From NCBI GenBank assembly GCA_031262845.1, contig JAISGZ010000118.1:1-5735 (forward strand): a stretch of 5,735 bases of DNA, read 5' to 3'. Source of the DNA: Propionibacteriaceae bacterium (GTDB taxonomy: Bacteria; Actinomycetota; Actinomycetes; Propionibacteriales; Propionibacteriaceae). Of the stretch, positions 5,022 to 5,735 are shown in pieces. Made by a program: the position numbers and the translations under genes. The notes below the pieces were generated by a model. The model worked only from the letters and a program-made list of their open reading frames with translations. It was not told the origin of the DNA and made no database searches. Every line of letters begins with the position of its first letter. The stretch's first letter is position 1.

Positions 5022-5735
5022 TGATTTCCGAGATTTATCGGTCCCACAGACGTCGTCTGATCGGGACGGCCGCCGCCGTGGCCGTCGCTTTGGGCAGCGG
5101 CGTCTTTTTCCACGTCGCCCAAGCCGATGATCAACCTGGCAACGAGTCGGTAGTGGCCGCGGCCGATCTGGCCGAGGTGATTCTGCGCGACCTGTCGGTT
5201 TACGGTACGCCGGCGGTCGGTGACCAGGTGAGCGCCAGTTACGCCATCCAGCAGGGTGCCGCGGCGGCCATTCAATGGTTCCTCAACGGCCAAGCCGTGA
5301 ACGGCGCCACCGAGTCGAGCTATCACATCCAGGTGGCCGATCTGGGGAAGCAACTCCACTTTACGATCAGCGCGACCGCCGAGGGTTATGAACCAGCCTT
5401 CGCCGTGGCCGATCCCGTGACGATCACGTCCGGCGCCATGGCGGCCAAGATTTCCGCGATCACCGGGACACCCCAGGTCGGTCAGCTGATTTCGATCAGC
5501 ACCAGCACCGACCAGACGGCCTGTTCGTCGAAGAACGCGCCGGACGCCGCCGCCACCAGCGGCACCGTGGCCTGGCTACGGAACGGCCAGGTGATTGAGG
5601 GTGAGGCGGGCGCTAGCTACCGCTTGCAGCCGGCCGACGCTGGTCAAGCCATCACCGCTCAATTGTCGTGTGTCCGCCCCGGTTACGAAACCGCTTCGGC
5701 GACTTCAGCCGCCATCACCGCTCAACTGGGCGACA
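5021..5735 (+). CDS. Secreted protein with Ig-like repeats (3' truncated by window edge)
   Basis: The frame is open from ATG 5021 to the window end; 238 residues are visible. Residues 1-35 are a classical signal peptide: basic RSHRRR (7-12), a hydrophobic core (about 13-30) and an AQA|DD-type cleavage site after residue 35. The HRRRLI stretch loosely resembles a twin-arginine motif, but Sec export is likelier. Two diverged repeats follow. Repeat 1 (about 55-135) has VGDQV, WFLNGQAV (86-93) and GYE (122-124). Repeat 2 (about 142-236) has VGQLI, WLRNGQVIEG (185-194), ADAG (205-208) and GYE (221-223). This VG...WxxNGxxIxGAxxxxYxLxxADxGxxI...GYE pattern is known from actinobacterial surface and secreted proteins as an Ig-like beta-sandwich module, usually repeated many times. 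Repeat 2 has two cysteines, C168 and C217, that could form a disulfide; repeat 1 has none. More repeats and an anchor or enzyme domain may lie beyond the window. No catalytic domain is visible, so a function such as adhesion is only inference. The clear Shine-Dalgarno at 5006-5011 supports the start. Confidence 0.85.
   Translation, partial: MISEIYRSHRRRLIGTAAAVAVALGSGVFFHVAQADDQPGNESVVAAADLAEVILRDLSVYGTPAVGDQVSASYAIQQGAAAAIQWFLNGQAVNGATESSYHIQVADLGKQLHFTISATAEGYEPAFAVADPVTITSGAMAAKISAITGTPQVGQLISISTSTDQTACSSKNAPDAAATSGTVAWLRNGQVIEGEAGASYRLQPADAGQAITAQLSCVRPGYETASATSAAITAQLGD

Noticed and set aside
4937..5359. A 140-codon minus-strand frame opposite the secreted protein gene
   Set aside because: The plus-strand frame has a signal peptide, a Shine-Dalgarno and two Ig-like repeats, so the minus-strand frame is a shadow.

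Overview
The window looks like chromosomal DNA from a GC-rich Gram-positive actinobacterium. The evidence is GC-biased codon use, a PcrA/UvrD1 helicase of actinobacterial type with a C-terminal RNA-polymerase-binding-type domain, and a DUF6350 (PerM-like) membrane protein, a family essentially confined to Actinobacteria. The genus cannot be named from this sequence alone.

Layout from left to right. Positions 1-234 (+) hold the 3' end of a LuxR/NarL-type response regulator, reduced here to its DNA-binding domain. It converges, with 19 bases between stop codons, on a complete pcrA/uvrD1-type DNA helicase gene (254-2755, -). A divergent intergenic region follows (2756-2987). It holds a nested inverted repeat (2842-2882), a weak -10 candidate for the helicase, and, on the other strand, a small palindrome next to a -10 hexamer. 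Exactly seven bases after that hexamer is an ATG opening a 15-codon reading frame (2988-3035). Its TGA overlaps the ATG of the next gene as ATGA. That gene (3032-4822, +) encodes a 596-residue polytopic membrane protein of the DUF6350/PerM family with an unusually long disordered tail. A 198-base spacer (4823-5020) is dense in repeats: a 10-bp hairpin directly after the stop codon, three copies of GACAACT and a GTCACGTGAC palindrome. The window ends inside a gene (5021 to beyond 5735, +) for a secreted protein with a signal peptide and two Ig-like repeats.

The genes do not form one pathway. The helicase serves DNA repair and replication, the DUF6350 protein probably acts at the membrane in envelope or division functions, and the secreted protein is probably surface-associated. 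From memory, uvrD1 and perM also lie a few genes apart in Mycobacterium tuberculosis, with sucC-sucD between them, so this appears to be a compacted version of a conserved neighbourhood with a secreted adhesin-like gene placed after perM. I see no mobile element, CRISPR array, tRNA or rRNA. No clearly new biological system is visible. The observations most worth testing are the apparent leaderless mini-ORF coupled to the perM-like gene and the repeat-rich spacer ahead of the secreted protein gene.
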